Assembly: GCA_023055425.1 (NCBI GenBank)
Contig: JALGPY010000003.1
Location: 53,987,891-54,051,890 of the forward strand
DNA: 64,000 nt
DNA from: Linanthus parryae
Taxonomy: Eukaryota > Streptophyta > Magnoliopsida > Ericales > Polemoniaceae
Reading direction: 5' to 3'
The stretch's first letter is position 1. Each line of letters starts with the position of its first letter. This document shows positions 1 through 10,980 of this stretch, piece by piece. Below the pieces are notes generated by a model. The model saw nothing but the letters and a program-made list of their open reading frames with translations. It made no database searches and had not been told where the DNA came from. The position numbers and the translations under genes are program-made.

Positions 1-971
1 TACACTTTTTTGAGTGTGTCAATTTACAAACCCTAAGTTTAACAAAAACGCATCAAATTTGTATTTGTTCTTTTCAGTTCAACATATTGTTTTGTTGATC
101 TAAGAAATTGATAGGAAACGCTATATGAGCCTCTTGGTTTGCACAATACTAAATTATTTTTTTCAAGGGAGGGTTTCACTACAGTAGCTTGTATACTATT
201 ATTAATATTAATATTATTATTAGTATTAGTATTATATTATTATTATCATCATCATCATCATTTTTATTCAACTCGACTCTTGCTGTTCCTTAGCGTTTCC
301 TATCAATTTCTTAGATCAACAAAACAAAAACAAATGCTACAATTTAGTTCCTTTTATATTTTTCTAGAAGTGAACAATTCAATTTTGCTATAGAGTAAAT
401 GATGTGGCATTGCTCTAACCATACCGCACAGAACACATATTAAAGAAAAAGAATGAGCGGCAGACAAAAAAATAGATTTCCTGTATATCATGACATGTCA
501 AGTGCTGTATTGATTAGAATACCATGTCAAACTTGCTCTTGGAGCAAACAATAATTACCCTCTCAATTGGCCACCAAAAGCTAATATAAAGCTAATTAGT
601 TGTTCTTTTATATCCTTTTTCAACATCTTTATCTTGACGGGTTTCATATCTGGAAGCCAGGCAGCAGCCTTTCTTGGTCTTCTTATTCTCATGAGAGTAC
701 CCCTGCCACAAAAGAGTCCTCCCTCGTCTCTAGCTTTCCTTGAGGCAAATAGTTTTTGAGTCGGAGCATTCGTCCTGTTTCTACCTACGCTTGTTGATTA
801 CTTAGTAGAGAATGTTAGGACGGCGGAGGCGAAATCAGCTCTTCTCGTATAGAATCTAGACTTGTTGCTTGTTTTGAAACCCACCTAGGATCCCGGCTTC
901 TTAGTACTTTATAATAGAGTGGGGGATCTAGTGGAAGATCTGGACCAAACACACTCAATTATTGCTTTTGC

Positions 972-982
972 CTCCCACATTG
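972..982 (+). promoter_or_regulatory. snRNA upstream sequence element (USE)
   Basis: CTCCCACATTG matches the plant snRNA USE consensus RTCCCACATCG at 9 of 11 positions. It lies about 66-76 bases before the U1 start and about 33 bases before the TATA-like box, the spacing known for Pol II-transcribed plant snRNA genes. Confidence 0.7.
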
Positions 983-1014
983 AGCCATTGGCGACACTAT
1001 GAAAAAGTGACGAG

Positions 1015-1027
1015 TACATAAATAAAA
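1015..1027 (+). promoter_or_regulatory. TATA-like box of U1 copy 1
   Basis: TACATAAATAAAA lies 21-33 bases before the U1 start, the expected place for the second plant snRNA promoter element, and is kept in the second U1 copy. Confidence 0.6.
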
Positions 1028-1047
1028 AGTATTGCCCGTTGGGCAAC

Positions 1048-1198
1048 ATACTTACCTGGACGGGGTCAATGGGTATCCAAGAAAACCCATGTCCTAGGGT
1101 TGTGGACTCCATTGCACATAGGAGTGGTATTGGTCTAAGACGTGGAGTCTACGTCATAATTTGTGGATGAGGGGGTCTGCGTCCGTGCGGCCCCTACC
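1048..1198 (+). ncRNA. U1 snRNA-like gene, copy 1 (divergent)
   Basis: U1 snRNA base-pairs with 5' splice sites in the spliceosome. The copy starts with ATACTTACCTG, the canonical 5' splice-site recognition end. Next comes a stem with the loop ATTGCAC closed by CTCC/GGAG (the U1A-type binding loop of stem II), then a Sm site ATAATTTGTGG, and a 3' stem-loop built from GGGG...CCCC ending CCCCTACC. USE and TATA elements lie upstream. Oddities: the stem-loop I loop, normally close to ATCAAGAAG or ATCACGAAG (U1-70K site), reads TATCCAAGAAAA here. Stem III is shortened, so the RNA is about 151 nt against about 160 usual. It could be a functional variant or a promoter-bearing pseudogene; expression data would be needed. 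Confidence 0.85.
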
Positions 1199-1710
1199 GA
1201 GTTATTAGTTCAGATATAATTTAATTTTTGGCGTGCCTTTTTTCTGAGAATTTGTAGTTAGCAGCCATGTTAGTTTCATAAAAAACGGTTTGGGTGGCTA
1301 TAGACAATTTACACAGTCAGGCTGGCTTCTTAAAGAAGGGTTTCAGTAGGCTATGTACTTGGTGTAGTGCAACGGGATTCCAGCTAACACCTTTACATGA
1401 AACTAAAGCATTAATTGTCGCTCTAATACACTTAGAAAAATTAACAAATTTGGTTTCCGGATGGGCAACAAATTTTGTATCTTTGTGAAGACAACTACAG
1501 CTTCATCTTTGTCCAAATTGAAGCTCAAGCCCAACAACATATATATGAAGTTGTCTTCTCGGTCACTGCTGTCCAAAGCTCAATGGGGTTGTCTCTTTGT
1601 GTGATTCAAAAAGAGTTGGCTGGCTGGAATCGGTTAAAAAACAATATCATCCGATGATTCAAGGGAAATCTGGCCTGCCCGGCGAGCATCTAATGATATT
1701 TTGATGCTCT

Positions 1711-1826
1711 TGAAAGATTATGAAATTGTCCTGCTGGAATTCTGAATTTCATTAGCAATATAAACAAAGCTAATACAAGACTAATTACAGTTTAGTCTCT
1801 AAACTAAGTATAAGTTATCGCTATTA
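1711..1826 (-). repeat. 3' LTR of short-LTR Copia
   Basis: This is the left-hand 116-bp repeat, identical in length to 21045-21160 with 5 mismatches by eye. In element orientation it begins TAATAGCG, and its first three bases supply the stop codon of the pol frame. Confidence 0.92.
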
Positions 1827-4800
1827 CACCCCCGCAGTCGGAGCGGGAGAATGATGAACGTTCAGAGTGGAGTGGAACCTTTCAAATAACTGGCGAGGCA
1901 GACATTTGGTGAAGATATCCGCATACTGGAAGTCAGCGGGTATGTGAAGAACCCGAAGTTGGCCGAGACGAACTTTTTCCCGTACAAAGTGAAGATCGAT
2001 CTCAATATGTTTCGTGCGTTGATGCTGAACCGGATTACCAGATAAGTAGACGGCACTAACATTGTCACAATAGCAGAGTGAGACCTTCGGAGGACGAACC
2101 TTCAGCTCAAGAAGAAGATTGCGAATCCAACAGAGCTCAGCAACAGCGTTGGCCACGCCACTGTACTCGGCCTCGGCACTAGAACGAGAGACAGTAGTTT
2201 GTCGTTTGGACGACCAGCTGAGAAGGTTGTCCCCAAAGAAGGTTCAAAAATCGGAGGTGGAGCGACGTGTGTCCGGGCAGCCTGCCCAATCCGCATCAGT
2301 GTAGGCCGTTAGACCAGTGGAGGCAGTAGCAGAGATGTGAAACCCGAGATCAAGAGTGCCACTCACATAGCGAAGAACGTGTTTCAACGCACGAAAATGA
2401 TGCTCTCGAGGATCGTGCATGAAGAGACAGATCTGTTGAACGACATATGAGATGTCAGGACGGGTGAATGTGATGTACTGAAGAGCACCAGCTAAACTGC
2501 GGTGGGATCATCAACCGCAGGTCCCGAACCCGCGGTGAGTTTTGAGCCACTCTCAACCGGTGTGCTAATCGACTTACAGCCGACCATCGATGCACGCTGT
2601 AGAATCTCAGAGGCATACTGACGCTCAGAGAGAACCATACCAGATTCAGTGCGAGTGACAGCAATGCCCAGAAAGTGATGTAGAGGTCCAAGGTCAGTCA
2701 TAGCAAACTCGGTCGAAAGCTGAGCAATAATCCGCTGCACAACTGTAGGAGAAGACCCTGTAATGATAATATCGTCGACGTAGAGGATGAGGTAGACAAT
2801 ATCTGATCCCTGACTATAGAGAAACAGAGACTCATCACATCAACAACTGGAGAACCCCACTGAGCTCGTGAGAAAGGTAGAAAAACGCTGAAACCACGCG
2901 CGTGGTGCCTGTTTCAGCCCATAGAGGGACTTACGAAGACGACAGACATGATCCGGATGGCGAAGATCCAGATAGCCCGGTGGCTGATGCATATACACTA
3001 CCTCATCCAGATCACCGTGCAAGAAAGCATTCTTGACATCCAACTGGCGAATAGGCCAAGCATGAGAGATGGCAAGAGTGAGAACAGTACGAATGGTGGC
3101 CGGTTTGACAACAGCACTAAAAGTCTCATCACAATCAACACCCACTAACCGAGATTTGCAATTCGCCACCAGGCGGGCTTTGTACCGCAGAAGAGTACCA
3201 TCAGCCCGAAACTTCTAACGGAACAACCAAATGGCCCGGAGAATGTTTTCCCCAGACGGGCGAGGAACCAACTCCCAAGTCTGATTCGTGATCATAGCCT
3301 CGAACTCATCATCCATTGCAGCTTTCCAGTGTTGGTCTGAAAGGGCAGACACATGGGATTTGGGCAAAGGAGACACGAAAGAGGGAGATTGAGTATGAAG
3401 GGTGAGACGGGAGATGGGTTTATGGATACCGTGCTGGGTTCGGGTTCTCATCTGAGGGGAGAGAGGTGGAGTCGGTGGGTTAGGAGAGGCTGGTGCTGGA
3501 GACAGCGGGGAGACCGTGACAGGTGGGGAGGCTGGAGGCTGAGAAGGAGCCTTAGGTGGATGAGGCTGAGGTGGCGTTGAGGCAGCCGGAGGAGGTGGAG
3601 GCGGGCGACGAGTATAGTGAAGAGTAAAGGGTGGGGTTAGCCGAGAGGGAGCAGGGGGGTTGTGAGTATGACCAAAAAGATCTAAAGGAGGAAGACCATC
3701 GTCGGGGTCAGAGACAGTATGCCGGGGAAGTGATACAGAACCCGGTGTGGAAAACTGGAAGACATGCTCATCAAACGTAACATGACGAGAGATGTGAATG
3801 CGACCAGTAGAGATGTCGAGACATCGATAACCACGAAATTTCGAAGGGTAACCAAGAAACACACATCGAGTGGACCGAGGGGCAAGCTTGTGGGGAGAAA
3901 CAGCAGTCAGATTAGGGTAACACAAACACCCAAATGTACGAAGATGATCGTATGTGGGAAGACGATGATAGAGAATGGTGGTAGGAATACCGCCGTTGAG
4001 AGCTTTGGTGGGGAGAATGTTGTGGAGATAGACAGCAGTGAGAACAGACTCAACCCAGAAGCAAGGAGACATGGAGGCCTGAGAGAGAAGGGTACGAGAT
4101 ATGTCATTGATACGACGTATCATGCGTTCGGCCTTGCCGTTTTGAGGAGACGTTTGCGGACAAGCAAATCGAAAAACAAGGCCACTGGACTTGGGGAACT
4201 CATGAAATACAGAGTTATCGAATTCCCCCCCAAGACCGCATTGAAAACTCTTGATGTCACGAGAAAACTGGGTATGCACATACGTGTGGAATTGTTTGAA
4301 GTGAGTGAAAGCATCCGATTTGAGTTTTAAAGGAAAAAACCCATAGAAAATGCGAGTAATCATCAAGTAAGAGAATATAATACTTGAAATTAGATTTGCT
4401 AGCAACAGGGGATGTCCAAATATCACTATGAATGATGTCAAATGGAGACACAGTACAAGATTGTGAAGGAGCAAAGGGAAGTCGAATGTGTTTGCCGAGT
4501 TGGCATGCATGGCACAATGCGGTCGGCTCAGCTTTACTACAAGAAATGAAATGACTAGAGCTAAGTTGATCTGACACGTGGCGACCAGGATGTCCAAGAC
4601 GGTTGTGCCACAGTGGGGCTGGAAGAATGGAAAGAGACTGGGCTGGAGAGGGTGACGGGGTGGAGATAAGAGGATAGAGGTCCCCGGAACTATTGCTCCG
4701 AAGTAAAAGGGTACCCGAGTAAAGGTCCTTCACAGAAAAGCCAGTCGGGTCAAACTCGATAGATACATTATTATCAATGGTGAACTGACGGACAGAGACA

Positions 4801-5392
4801 AGATTTTTAATGATGTTTGGAGCAAGAAGGACATTTTTGAGGTGTAGGGGACGGGCTAGGGTAGTAATAGTCTGCTCACCAGAACCGCACACTGAAATTT
4901 GCATCCCATTACCGACCATCATATTAGAAACTGGAGAACTTGATGAGACAGAAGAGAGAGTACATGTCTGATATGTGAGATGATAGGAGGCCCCAGAATC
5001 CATGTACCAAGTCTTATCCGAAGCATTACGGGTCATGCCAGCAAGTTCCGAACTCAGAGCAGTAACAAAAGGAGACGAACCCGCAGTGGCAGCAAGAACA
5101 TGTGGATGCTGAGCAGGTCCTGGACCAAGAATACCTGACGTGATTGCAGGCTGAGAGGGTCCTGAATGTAACCAGCCCGTCGTTGCGGGATATGTGATGA
5201 TGGGACAGCCGTGAATGAAGAGGCAAGACACCACACCCAACTTCTGTGAGGAGAGTTTTGGAGCGCAGTGTGTTGTAGAGAGCGACCCCGCCCTTTTCAA
5301 AAATTCTAGCGCCGATTACCGTGACGACCCTGTGACACGGGATGGAGCTGGTCCTTGGGTGAGGCCAAGGAATCCCCTGTTTGAGTTGCCAT
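1824..5392 (-). pseudogene. Copia gag-pol remnant (protease, integrase, RT, RNase H)
   Basis: This is a broken polyprotein. Reading leftward, an ATG at 5390-5392 starts a short frame that soon shifts; most of gag, including the zinc knuckle, is absent. Then follow the protease motif WYMDSGASYHLT (about 5000), the pre-integrase motif LWHNRLGHPG, an integrase core (DIIHSDIWTSP; later GGEFDN and NGKAERMIR), a proline-rich linker (about 3450-3620), RT with [28 protein letters not shown] and YVDDIIITG (about 2760-2790), and RNase H ending at 1824. Frames change inside the integrase core near 4330 and again within RT, and stops occur in the RT/RNase H region. The final TAA (1824-1826) lies in the LTR. 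The element cannot encode a working polyprotein. Confidence 0.92.
1827..1837 (-). promoter_or_regulatory. Polypurine tract of Copia element
   Basis: On the minus strand this reads TGCGGGGGTG immediately before the 3' LTR, the place of plus-strand priming in LTR retrotransposons. It is also translated as the last codons of pol. Confidence 0.6.
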
Positions 5393-5588
5393 GGCAAATG
5401 AGTCACACAAAATCGTTAAATAGCAGCCAATCACAAAGAACTAATTAGCCACGGCCAGATGTCAAAACCAACAATCAAGTACTGACAATAAAAGTCACAA
5501 CATCAACAAAGGTAACCACGAGCTGCTTTTTTAATTGTGATGAAGACGTGGCCAATGCAAAAGTAGTAACCCACTAACACTTTGTAAC

Positions 5589-6216
5589 TGTAGATAGTGC
5601 TTTCTGAGCTGACAGATCTTGGCCACGTGGCAACCATCCAGCACACCATATTGTGCTCCACACACACTGGATCACCAGCCGCGCTGATCCATGTGGGGGC
5701 TGCGAGACAGAGCCCTCGCATACCACTGCACGGGACTTGTAGGGACTTAGTGGTTTGGAGGCTAGAGTAAGTCCTGTCGCGTGCGAGCCAAGCCCGCGCG
5801 CGACCTTTAGTAACTGCTTTTGAGAGATTTATGGCACGAGCTCCATAAACCCGGTCAATCCGGTCAAACCCGGTCAACCCCGTAACGGTTCCGGTATTCG
5901 CGCATAACGTGCTGTAACGGTCCCTATATACACGGACGAACGTGCCGTTGTGGTTAAGCTAATTAAGCCGCCATTGATGGGCGCATTAACCACACTACAA
6001 CGGTCACATTCCCTGCTATATATAGGACGTTAACCTTTCCATACAAAGGAGGACACACTAGCCATACGCGGAAGCTCTGCCAAACCTCTGTCTCTCTCTC
6101 AGACATTACTACTGCCTTACTCTCTCCCTACACACAACCCAACTCTTCCTGTGCCATCTCTGATCCTCTACTTACGGTGTACACGGAGGTCTCCCCGCCG
6201 GAATCTCTTGTGCACA
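5589..6216 (+). repeat. 5' LTR of Tat element
   Basis: 628 bp, starting TGTAGATAG and ending TGTGCACA. The partner at 19801-20428 differs near 5942 (G/T) and in the CTTCCTG[T/G] segment near 6150. The repeated CGGTCAA and AACGG motifs and a TATATATAGG box (about 6018) probably form the Pol II promoter. Confidence 0.95.
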
Positions 6217-6238
6217 TTTTGGTGAACCCGACGTGAAC
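6217..6238 (+). promoter_or_regulatory. Probable primer-binding site of Tat element
   Basis: The segment right after the 5' LTR, containing TTTGGTGAACCCGACGTG, is where the tRNA primer anneals. I did not identify the tRNA. Confidence 0.6.
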
Positions 6239-6256
6239 TTACCAACAAAAGCAACC

Positions 6257-7546
6257 ATGTCTCAGGAGGATGATGTTAGCAACAGATCGCCTTCCACTGA
6301 AGCTGCCTCGGGAGAGGATACCCGCCGTACTCCTACGACCCCCGGTGAGGCACCGACGCTAGAATCCTTGGGCGCCACCATTCAAGGTCAGGAGAAAGCC
6401 CTCAAAGCTCAATCTGCGCAGCTAGAACGGATCATGGCCGTTCTGGGCACTCTTGCGCCAAACCCTTCACCAGCCACCGCCGTCTCTCAAGGAGGAGGAG
6501 CCCCTACCGCTCCAGGACTGGGAATGTCAACCACACCTCCCAACCCCAATCTGCAGACTCCACTGGCAACTACGCAGCTACCCTCGATTCACGGGTCAAC
6601 AGCCCAAATGTTGCCTCTTACTGCTCACACTCCTCAGCCTCCGGCTTTGGTATCTAACCCGGCTCCGCAATATACCTTGCCTCCTCCAACGGCAATCTGG
6701 GGTAATGCGAGCAGCCAATATGTCCCCAATCCTTCGGCAGCATATGTGTCGCCTCCGCCTACGGCAACCCCTCCTCCTGTTACCGAGGTAAGCATTCCAG
6801 AATGTATGACGTCTCTACAGAAGCGCATGGACACTATTATGGCTCACCAATCATTCGCGGATACCATCATCCCGAAGCTAGACAACGATCCACCCATCCC
6901 GCGGGAGATCTATCTCGTGCCTAACCGTGTGGGGTATAAGGCTCCTAAATGGGACAAGTTCGAGGATGTCAACGGGAACGCTCATGAGCATGTCATGCGT
7001 TTCGTCGATGTCATGGGGCCATACGGAGCCGATCCCAAATTGCTGATGCGAGAGTTCCCAAAATCCTTGGGGAACGTAGCGTACAAGTGGTACAGAACGT
7101 TGGAGGCCGGATCCGTGAAGACTTGGGACGACATGGTCCAGAAGTTCTATACCAAGTTCTTCCAGATGAAAGAAAAGGTGACAATGATCCACCTCTCGCG
7201 GATGTATCAGAAGCGCGAGGAAGACGGGATAACCTTCATCAAGAAGTTCAGGGCGAAGTCCTTGGAATGCAAAGATCCAATGCTCGAAAGTCGGCTCGTA
7301 GAGATATGCCTGCAGTGCATGCGAGACGAATACAAAGGTATGCTCATCAACCTGCAAACGCCTACGTTTTCAAAGCTAATCGAATGCACGAAGAACTTCG
7401 AGCCTATAGTGGAGAGACAGAAAAAGAAAAACGCTCCGGAGCGATCTTCGAGCGGTACCACCTACAAGATCGGGAGGTTCAGTTACAAGAGAGACGCGAA
7501 CCTGAGGTCAATACAGTTTCACCCCAGAAGCAGACGAAGATCGTGA
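6257..7546 (+). CDS. Tat element gag (frameshifted near its end)
   Basis: This is the structural capsid polyprotein of the retrotransposon. The start is the ATG at 6257 in the context CAACCATGT. The first 190 residues are Pro/Ala/Thr-rich and low in complexity. A retrotransposon gag domain follows, recognisable from VMRFVDVMGPYGADPKLL, NVAYKWYRTL and FYTKFF to LIECTKNFEP. The frame ends at 7546 in a run of basic residues, while the family-like continuation (zinc-finger-like CEYH...HPTADC) sits in another frame from about 7480. A single frameshift near 7480-7540 is therefore likely. Confidence 0.85.
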   Translation: MSQEDDVSNRSPSTEAASGEDTRRTPTTPGEAPTLESLGATIQGQEKALKAQSAQLERIMAVLGTLAPNPSPATAVSQGGGAPTAPGLGMSTTPPNPNLQTPLATTQLPSIHGSTAQMLPLTAHTPQPPALVSNPAPQYTLPPPTAIWGNASSQYVPNPSAAYVSPPPTATPPPVTEVSIPECMTSLQKRMDTIMAHQSFADTIIPKLDNDPPIPREIYLVPNRVGYKAPKWDKFEDVNGNAHEHVMRFVDVMGPYGADPKLLMREFPKSLGNVAYKWYRTLEAGSVKTWDDMVQKFYTKFFQMKEKVTMIHLSRMYQKREEDGITFIKKFRAKSLECKDPMLESRLVEICLQCMRDEYKGMLINLQTPTFSKLIECTKNFEPIVERQKKKNAPERSSSGTTYKIGRFSYKRDANLRSIQFHPRSRRRS

Positions 7547-8868
7547 ACTTCGATGCACCACCTTTTCCATGTTCGGTGGAAGAAGCAAGTGACCTCTGCA
7601 GGCAGTGGCGCAAAGACGGTGTCTTGTCGCCGCTCGAGAAGGTACCCTCCAAGGAGATGGTGAGGGACCCGAAGTGGTGCGAGTACCACGGCAAGGTCAT
7701 GCATCCCACAGCGGACTGTAAGAAACTCAGGATTGTGTTTAGCCAAAAGATGAAGAACGGCGAGCTGATCGTCAGCGATCACAGGAAGGATGTGCGCAAC
7801 AATCCACTTCCTGCCCACGCGGAGCAAGACTCGAAAGGTAAAGAGGTCGCCATGGTCTCGATTGTGGATCTGGAAGAGGTCGCAGAGGATGGTCTACCCA
7901 TCATTGCCGAAGTCCATGAGGATGAGGATTACAGCGTAGACACGGAGGATGAACGTGCTGACCGGATGAAAGGGTCGCACGGCTTCAGAAGATTCTTCGA
8001 CGAGATGAACTTCTCGGAGAAATGCCAGACAGAAATGACGAAAGCAATCTTGAGGATAGCAGAGGACTACGAGGAGGATCTTGTAGTCTCCAACGGGAAA
8101 GTCATCAGGGCGTCTCGCTCTACAGAAAAGATTATGACCTTTTCTGCCAGCGACAAAAAGACAGATGCGGGTCACCAGAGGCCTCTGTATGTGACGACCA
8201 TCATCAACGGCGTCGAGTTCAAAAGAGCATTCGTCGATGGAGGAGCAGCGGTCAACGTCGTTTCGCTCCACACACTAAAGCTAACCGGGATTCCCGAGCA
8301 CAAGATTGTCAGGCGTCCATCCCCGCTGATGGGATTTGGAAGCGACTCCAGAATGACGATAGGATGGATCCGCATGGGCGTCCAGATCGGCAAAATCAAG
8401 TGCTCAGCGAAGTTCTATGTCATAGATGCGAACACCACGTATCACATGATCATAGGTCGAGCCTGGATTCATCGTTTTGACGCGGTTCCTTCAACAGCTC
8501 ACCAGTTCATGAAAGCTATCTGGAACGACAGAATAGTCGAGATACCGGCTTCAACAAATCCATTCAACCTGGATGAAGCACATCTCAGCAAGGCGGTGTG
8601 GTTGACCGAGATGGCGGACGAACAAACACCGGGACCGTTCAACCCTACTCCTTTACCCCTATGGGAAGACATCAAGGATCAGTCACCTGCGGGAGTGATG
8701 GTGACAAGGGAGGATGCCAAGGAAAAGCCGCCCACGCGGGACGAGGCACCGCGGATCGCCTACCAGCGAAAGAACTTGTACACTCTGAAGAGAATAGCAA
8801 AGCATGACCTCGAAGGCAAGGAGATAGAGAGCTTCTACGCCAATGGGAAGAAGTGCTATCGCATATGA
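7480..8868 (+). pseudogene. Tat gag C-terminal part and aspartic protease (different frame from gag)
   Basis: The frame is open upstream too, but its family-like content begins near 7480. WCEYHGKVMHPTADC resembles the degenerate zinc finger of Tat gag. An acidic linker follows, then a retropepsin-like segment: LYVTTIINGVEFKRAFVDGG, AAVNVVSLHTL and MIIGRAWIH. The catalytic motif is DGG in place of the usual D[ST]G, a variant I believe occurs in this clade, though I cannot confirm activity. It is out of frame with gag and closed by TGA at 8866-8868. Confidence 0.8.
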
Positions 8869-8880
8869 AGGTGCGCGGGG

Positions 8881-10980
8881 ATGTCCTCACACGGGCATGG
8901 GGATATCCCTGAGCAAATCAACCAAATCAAGCAGGTTATGGTAACAGAGAAACCAATGCAGAGCATTCCAGACGAGAAGCTCAAGGAAGCACCCGAATGC
9001 ATGGAAGACAAACCCAGACCGCAAAAGCAAGAGCTAAAGGAGGTATTCCTAAGCCCAAACGAAGGCAAGAGAAGGCCAGTCTTTCTAAGTGCGGACCTCA
9101 CAAGCGAGGAGGAGAAAGGACTGCTACAGCTCCTAACTGAATACAAGGATGTGTTCGCATGGGAGTATGATGAGATTCCAGGTCTGGACACAAGTATCAC
9201 TATGCACCGTTTAGACATCATCCCAGGGTCTAAGCCGGTAAAGCAGAGCACAAGAATCTTCAGGACGGAGCTTAACGTGAAGATCAAACAGGAGATTGTC
9301 AAACTCCTGGACGCCAAGTTCATAGAACCGAATCATCATCCCACATGGCTGGCCAACATTGTGCCGGTGGTAAAGAAGAACGGACAGCTTCGCATCTGCG
9401 TGGATTTCCGGGATCTCAATCGTTTTTGCCCAAAAGACGATTTTCCGCTCCCCAATATTGATCTGCTCATTGATTCGACGGCGGGTCATCGCATGTTCAG
9501 TTTCATGGACGGCTTCAGCGGGTACAACCAGATCAAGATGGACCCTGAAGATGCGCGGAAAACTGCATTTATCACTCCGGTGGGGGTATTTAACTACACG
9601 ATGATGCCGTTCGGTCTCAAAAACGTGGGTGCAACCTATCAGCGGGCCATGATGGCCCTGTTCCACGACATGATGCACAAGGAAGTGGAATTCTATGTGG
9701 ACGACCTGGTGGTTAAATCCAAGCAGGAGGCAGATCACTTGGAGGATTTGCGGAAAGTGTTCAATAGATGCAGACGCTTTCAGCTGAAGATGAATCCCAT
9801 GAAGTGCGCGTTCGGGGTAACATCGGGGAAATTCTTGGGATGCGTGGTACATCGTCAAGGAATCGAGCCTGACCCCGCAAAAGTATCAGCCATCACCAGC
9901 ATGACTCCGCCGCACGACCAGAGTGCCTTGAAGACATTCTTGGGGAAGCTATCGTATCTGCGAAGATTCATCCCAGCAATTGTCGAGATTACTTTCTGCT
10001 TCAGTAATCTTCTCAAAAAGGATGTCGCATACAACTGGACTTCGGAGCACGAAGCTGCGTTCGGGAAGCTAAAAGAACTGCTGACGTCGTCAAAAATAAT
10101 GATCGCACCTCAGTTGGGATCACCGCTTCTACTATATCTGACGTCAACAAAGAAGTCCATAGGAGCACTCTTAGCTCAGGAGTACGAGGGCCAAGAAAGG
10201 CCCATCTACTACATCTCTCGCATTGTTCAGCCCGCAGAATCAAGGTACACGGACATTGAGCGTCATTGCCTTGCCCTATTTTTCATAATAGAGAAGTTGA
10301 GACACTACTTTGCGTCGCATAAAGTGGTGGTGGTTACGAGAAGTGATCCCATACGATATCTTCTGACTCACACCACTCCTGGGGGAAGATTGGCGAAATG
10401 GTACATGACCATTTCTCAATACGATATCACATGCGTGCGACCGCGAGCGATCAAGTCGCAGGCGGTAGCGGATCTGTTGGCACAGTTCCCCGACAACAGC
10501 CACGAGCTCGTGATCGAAGAAGAATTGGAGGGACCTGAGATATACGCAGTCGACGTACCCTATTGGACGCTCCATTTCGACGGTTCGTCAACGAGGAAAT
10601 GCGGGGGCATTGGGATAGTCTTGACCAGGCCAGATGGGGAGGTCATACAGATGTCCGCAAAGCTCGACTTCGCAGTCACCAACAACGAAGCAGAATATGA
10701 AGCCCTCATAGCGGGACTACGTGCAGCGAAGGCTTTGGAAGTAAGCAACCTGACGGTCATGGGGGACTCCAAACTAATTGTCAAGCAGGCCTCGGGCGAG
10801 TACGGCTTGAAGGAGATAAATCTATTGTCCTACCGGACTTCTGTACAAAAGTTGGTGCAGCAATTCTGCGATATGAGGTACGAGCACAAGCCCCGAGCGG
10901 ACAACAGGCATGCAGATGCTTTGGCCACCTTGGGATCCAAGGTTAGTACAGACAAATGTCCCGCAAGGATCTCGATCTAA
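8881..10980 (+). CDS. Tat element reverse transcriptase, RNase H and second RNase H
   Basis: This frame copies the element RNA into DNA. The RT core includes RICVDFRDLNRFCPKDDFP, FSFMDGFSGYNQIKM and the catalytic YVDD at residues 272-275. The RT-linked RNase H follows (ERHCLALFFIIEKLRHYF to AVADLLAQFPD). From residue 561 a second RNase H starts (YWTLHFDGSS, GGIGIVL, NNEAEYEALIAGL, ADALATLGS), the Tat-clade extra domain. Frame and phase match the protease ORF upstream and the integrase ORF downstream, separated only by stops at 8866 and 10978, so this was one pol or is expressed by readthrough. The ATG used here is simply the first in frame. Confidence 0.92.
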   Translation: MSSHGHGDIPEQINQIKQVMVTEKPMQSIPDEKLKEAPECMEDKPRPQKQELKEVFLSPNEGKRRPVFLSADLTSEEEKGLLQLLTEYKDVFAWEYDEIPGLDTSITMHRLDIIPGSKPVKQSTRIFRTELNVKIKQEIVKLLDAKFIEPNHHPTWLANIVPVVKKNGQLRICVDFRDLNRFCPKDDFPLPNIDLLIDSTAGHRMFSFMDGFSGYNQIKMDPEDARKTAFITPVGVFNYTMMPFGLKNVGATYQRAMMALFHDMMHKEVEFYVDDLVVKSKQEADHLEDLRKVFNRCRRFQLKMNPMKCAFGVTSGKFLGCVVHRQGIEPDPAKVSAITSMTPPHDQSALKTFLGKLSYLRRFIPAIVEITFCFSNLLKKDVAYNWTSEHEAAFGKLKELLTSSKIMIAPQLGSPLLLYLTSTKKSIGALLAQEYEGQERPIYYISRIVQPAESRYTDIERHCLALFFIIEKLRHYFASHKVVVVTRSDPIRYLLTHTTPGGRLAKWYMTISQYDITCVRPRAIKSQAVADLLAQFPDNSHELVIEEELEGPEIYAVDVPYWTLHFDGSSTRKCGGIGIVLTRPDGEVIQMSAKLDFAVTNNEAEYEALIAGLRAAKALEVSNLTVMGDSKLIVKQASGEYGLKEINLLSYRTSVQKLVQQFCDMRYEHKPRADNRHADALATLGSKVSTDKCPARISI

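Larger units (their letters stand above)
1..1705 (+). repeat. U1-containing tandem unit, copy 1 (left edge cut)
   Basis: This stretch is closely similar to 22364-24640 over most of its length. Both begin near a TTTTGAGTGTGTCAAT segment, carry a (TAT)n/(TCA)n microsatellite (about 195-262 here), a U1 snRNA-like gene, and end near a TTTTGATGCTC segment. The copy here is interrupted at 1706 by a Copia element; past it, the sequence resumes at 21161 as the next unit. Short reading frames inside do not match known proteins and are not conserved as frames between copies. Apart from the U1 gene and its promoter I see no gene. Confidence 0.8.

Noticed and set aside
139..393. 84-codon ORF with hydrophobic and His/Tyr runs, suggesting a small membrane protein
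   Set aside because: It is a translated TAT/TCA microsatellite; the frame is not kept in the copy near 22540.
909..1112. 67-codon minus ORF conserved at 23249-23452
   Set aside because: Conservation is due to the U1 gene and its promoter on the plus strand.
3764..4330. 188-codon plus-strand ORF
   Set aside because: Lies antisense to the Copia integrase and has no domain-like content; it is a shadow of the minus-strand frame.
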